Source: Microplitis mediator (lineage: Eukaryota; Arthropoda; Insecta; Hymenoptera; Braconidae). Taken from it: a stretch of 64,000 nucleotides of DNA. The notes beneath the pieces are model-generated. The model saw only the letters and a program-made list of their open reading frames with translations, was not told the DNA's origin and did no database searches. Of the stretch, positions 63,475-64,000 are shown one piece after another (the first letter of the stretch is position 1; each line of letters opens with the position of its first letter). The translations under genes and the position numbers were made by a program. The stretch covers positions 25,756,563 to 25,820,562 of the forward strand of contig NC_079971.1 in the NCBI RefSeq assembly GCF_029852145.1, in the 5' to 3' direction.

Positions 63475-64000
63475 GTCAAAATGACTGGGGGAAAGTACTG
63501 GGAAAGGACTGGGAAAGGACTGAAACCAAAGGATCGTCCGGTGGTGTACAACGGCCAGGATGTTAAATTACAGCATTTAAATAATTTCATTTAATCTGTG
63601 CGCTTGTATAAGACCCGGTTTTATTCCTCTTACTCCTCTAACCCTCAGTCTTAATAATTCTACCGCACCTTCTCGTGCCTCGTTACGTGCTACCGGATAA
63701 CCGGCTGGACACCGACGCCACCATCGTCACGGAAAATATATTTTCCGACTACTAAATTCATACCACGATAGCCTGTTGCTTAATCATATTATTACTTTTA
63801 TAACATCATTTTTTATAATCTCATTTAAATTTTTTTATTTTAAATACACGGCTGATAGATTTTAATATCGACTTTATTTTTAATTACCCCAGACATTTTA
63901 ATTAATTACTTGCCCATCAATTAAATCAATATCACTTTTAATCCAATTCAATAAATTTATAATTATTCATCATTACGAAAGCTGATAATAATTTCTTTCC

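Larger units (their letters stand above)
56926..64000 (-). other. CA10-like gene intron running off the window
   Basis: More than 7 kb upstream of the first visible CA10-like exon without recognisable coding sequence. The missing N-terminal exons, which should encode the signal peptide and the SPVNI segment, were looked for here and not found. The stretch holds a poly(T) run at 62363-62390 and a (CGACAA)n repeat near 63443. Confidence 0.65.

Noticed and set aside
1..64000. CRISPR arrays, bacterial operons, rRNA genes
   Set aside because: None seen; gene structure is plainly eukaryotic with spliced genes.

Overview
This is nuclear DNA from an AT-rich animal genome, almost certainly an insect. 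The genes have short GT-AG introns, single housekeeping genes sit side by side, and several proteins resemble their insect orthologues. A hymenopteran, perhaps a parasitoid wasp, is my best guess from base composition and gene structure, but the window cannot prove it. Exon boundaries below were derived by hand from splice consensus, frame continuity and remembered family alignments.

The left 19 kb is gene-dense. In order: Spag6 (minus, 3' end off the window), Tex9 (plus), Cul1 (minus), an unrecognised intronless ORF (minus), Tom7 (minus), Dim1/TXNL4A (plus), CutA (plus), Ctdspl2 (plus), Mtx2 (minus), a possible first exon of an unknown plus-strand gene, and RpL13 (plus). Two pairs are divergent with short shared promoters. 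Spag6 and Tex9 both belong to the sperm-flagellum/cilium gene set and share a 282-bp promoter holding a near-perfect RFX X-box. Tom7 and Dim1 share a 411-bp promoter.

From about 19.2 to 43.2 kb I see no convincing protein-coding gene. The DNA is AT-rich with many microsatellites and a few GC-richer islands (23.45-23.60 kb, 24.25 kb, 32.28-32.43 kb) that could be regulatory elements, small exons or RNA genes.

The right third (43.24 kb to the end) is one long-intron gene on the minus strand, a carbonic anhydrase-related protein of the CA10/CA11 type. Seven 3' exons are present and the 5' exons lie beyond 64 kb. Two of its three zinc-binding histidines are replaced, so it should be catalytically inactive. 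Its largest visible intron carries an apparently complete 2.8-kb DNA transposon (52627-55429). This has GGGG-starting terminal inverted repeats, TTAA target duplications and one uninterrupted 584-codon transposase ORF of the Mutator-like/Kolobok type. Two short inverted-repeat elements that look like MITEs lie at 15063-15177 and 49770-49864, and another 151-bp inverted-repeat unit lies inside the transposon.
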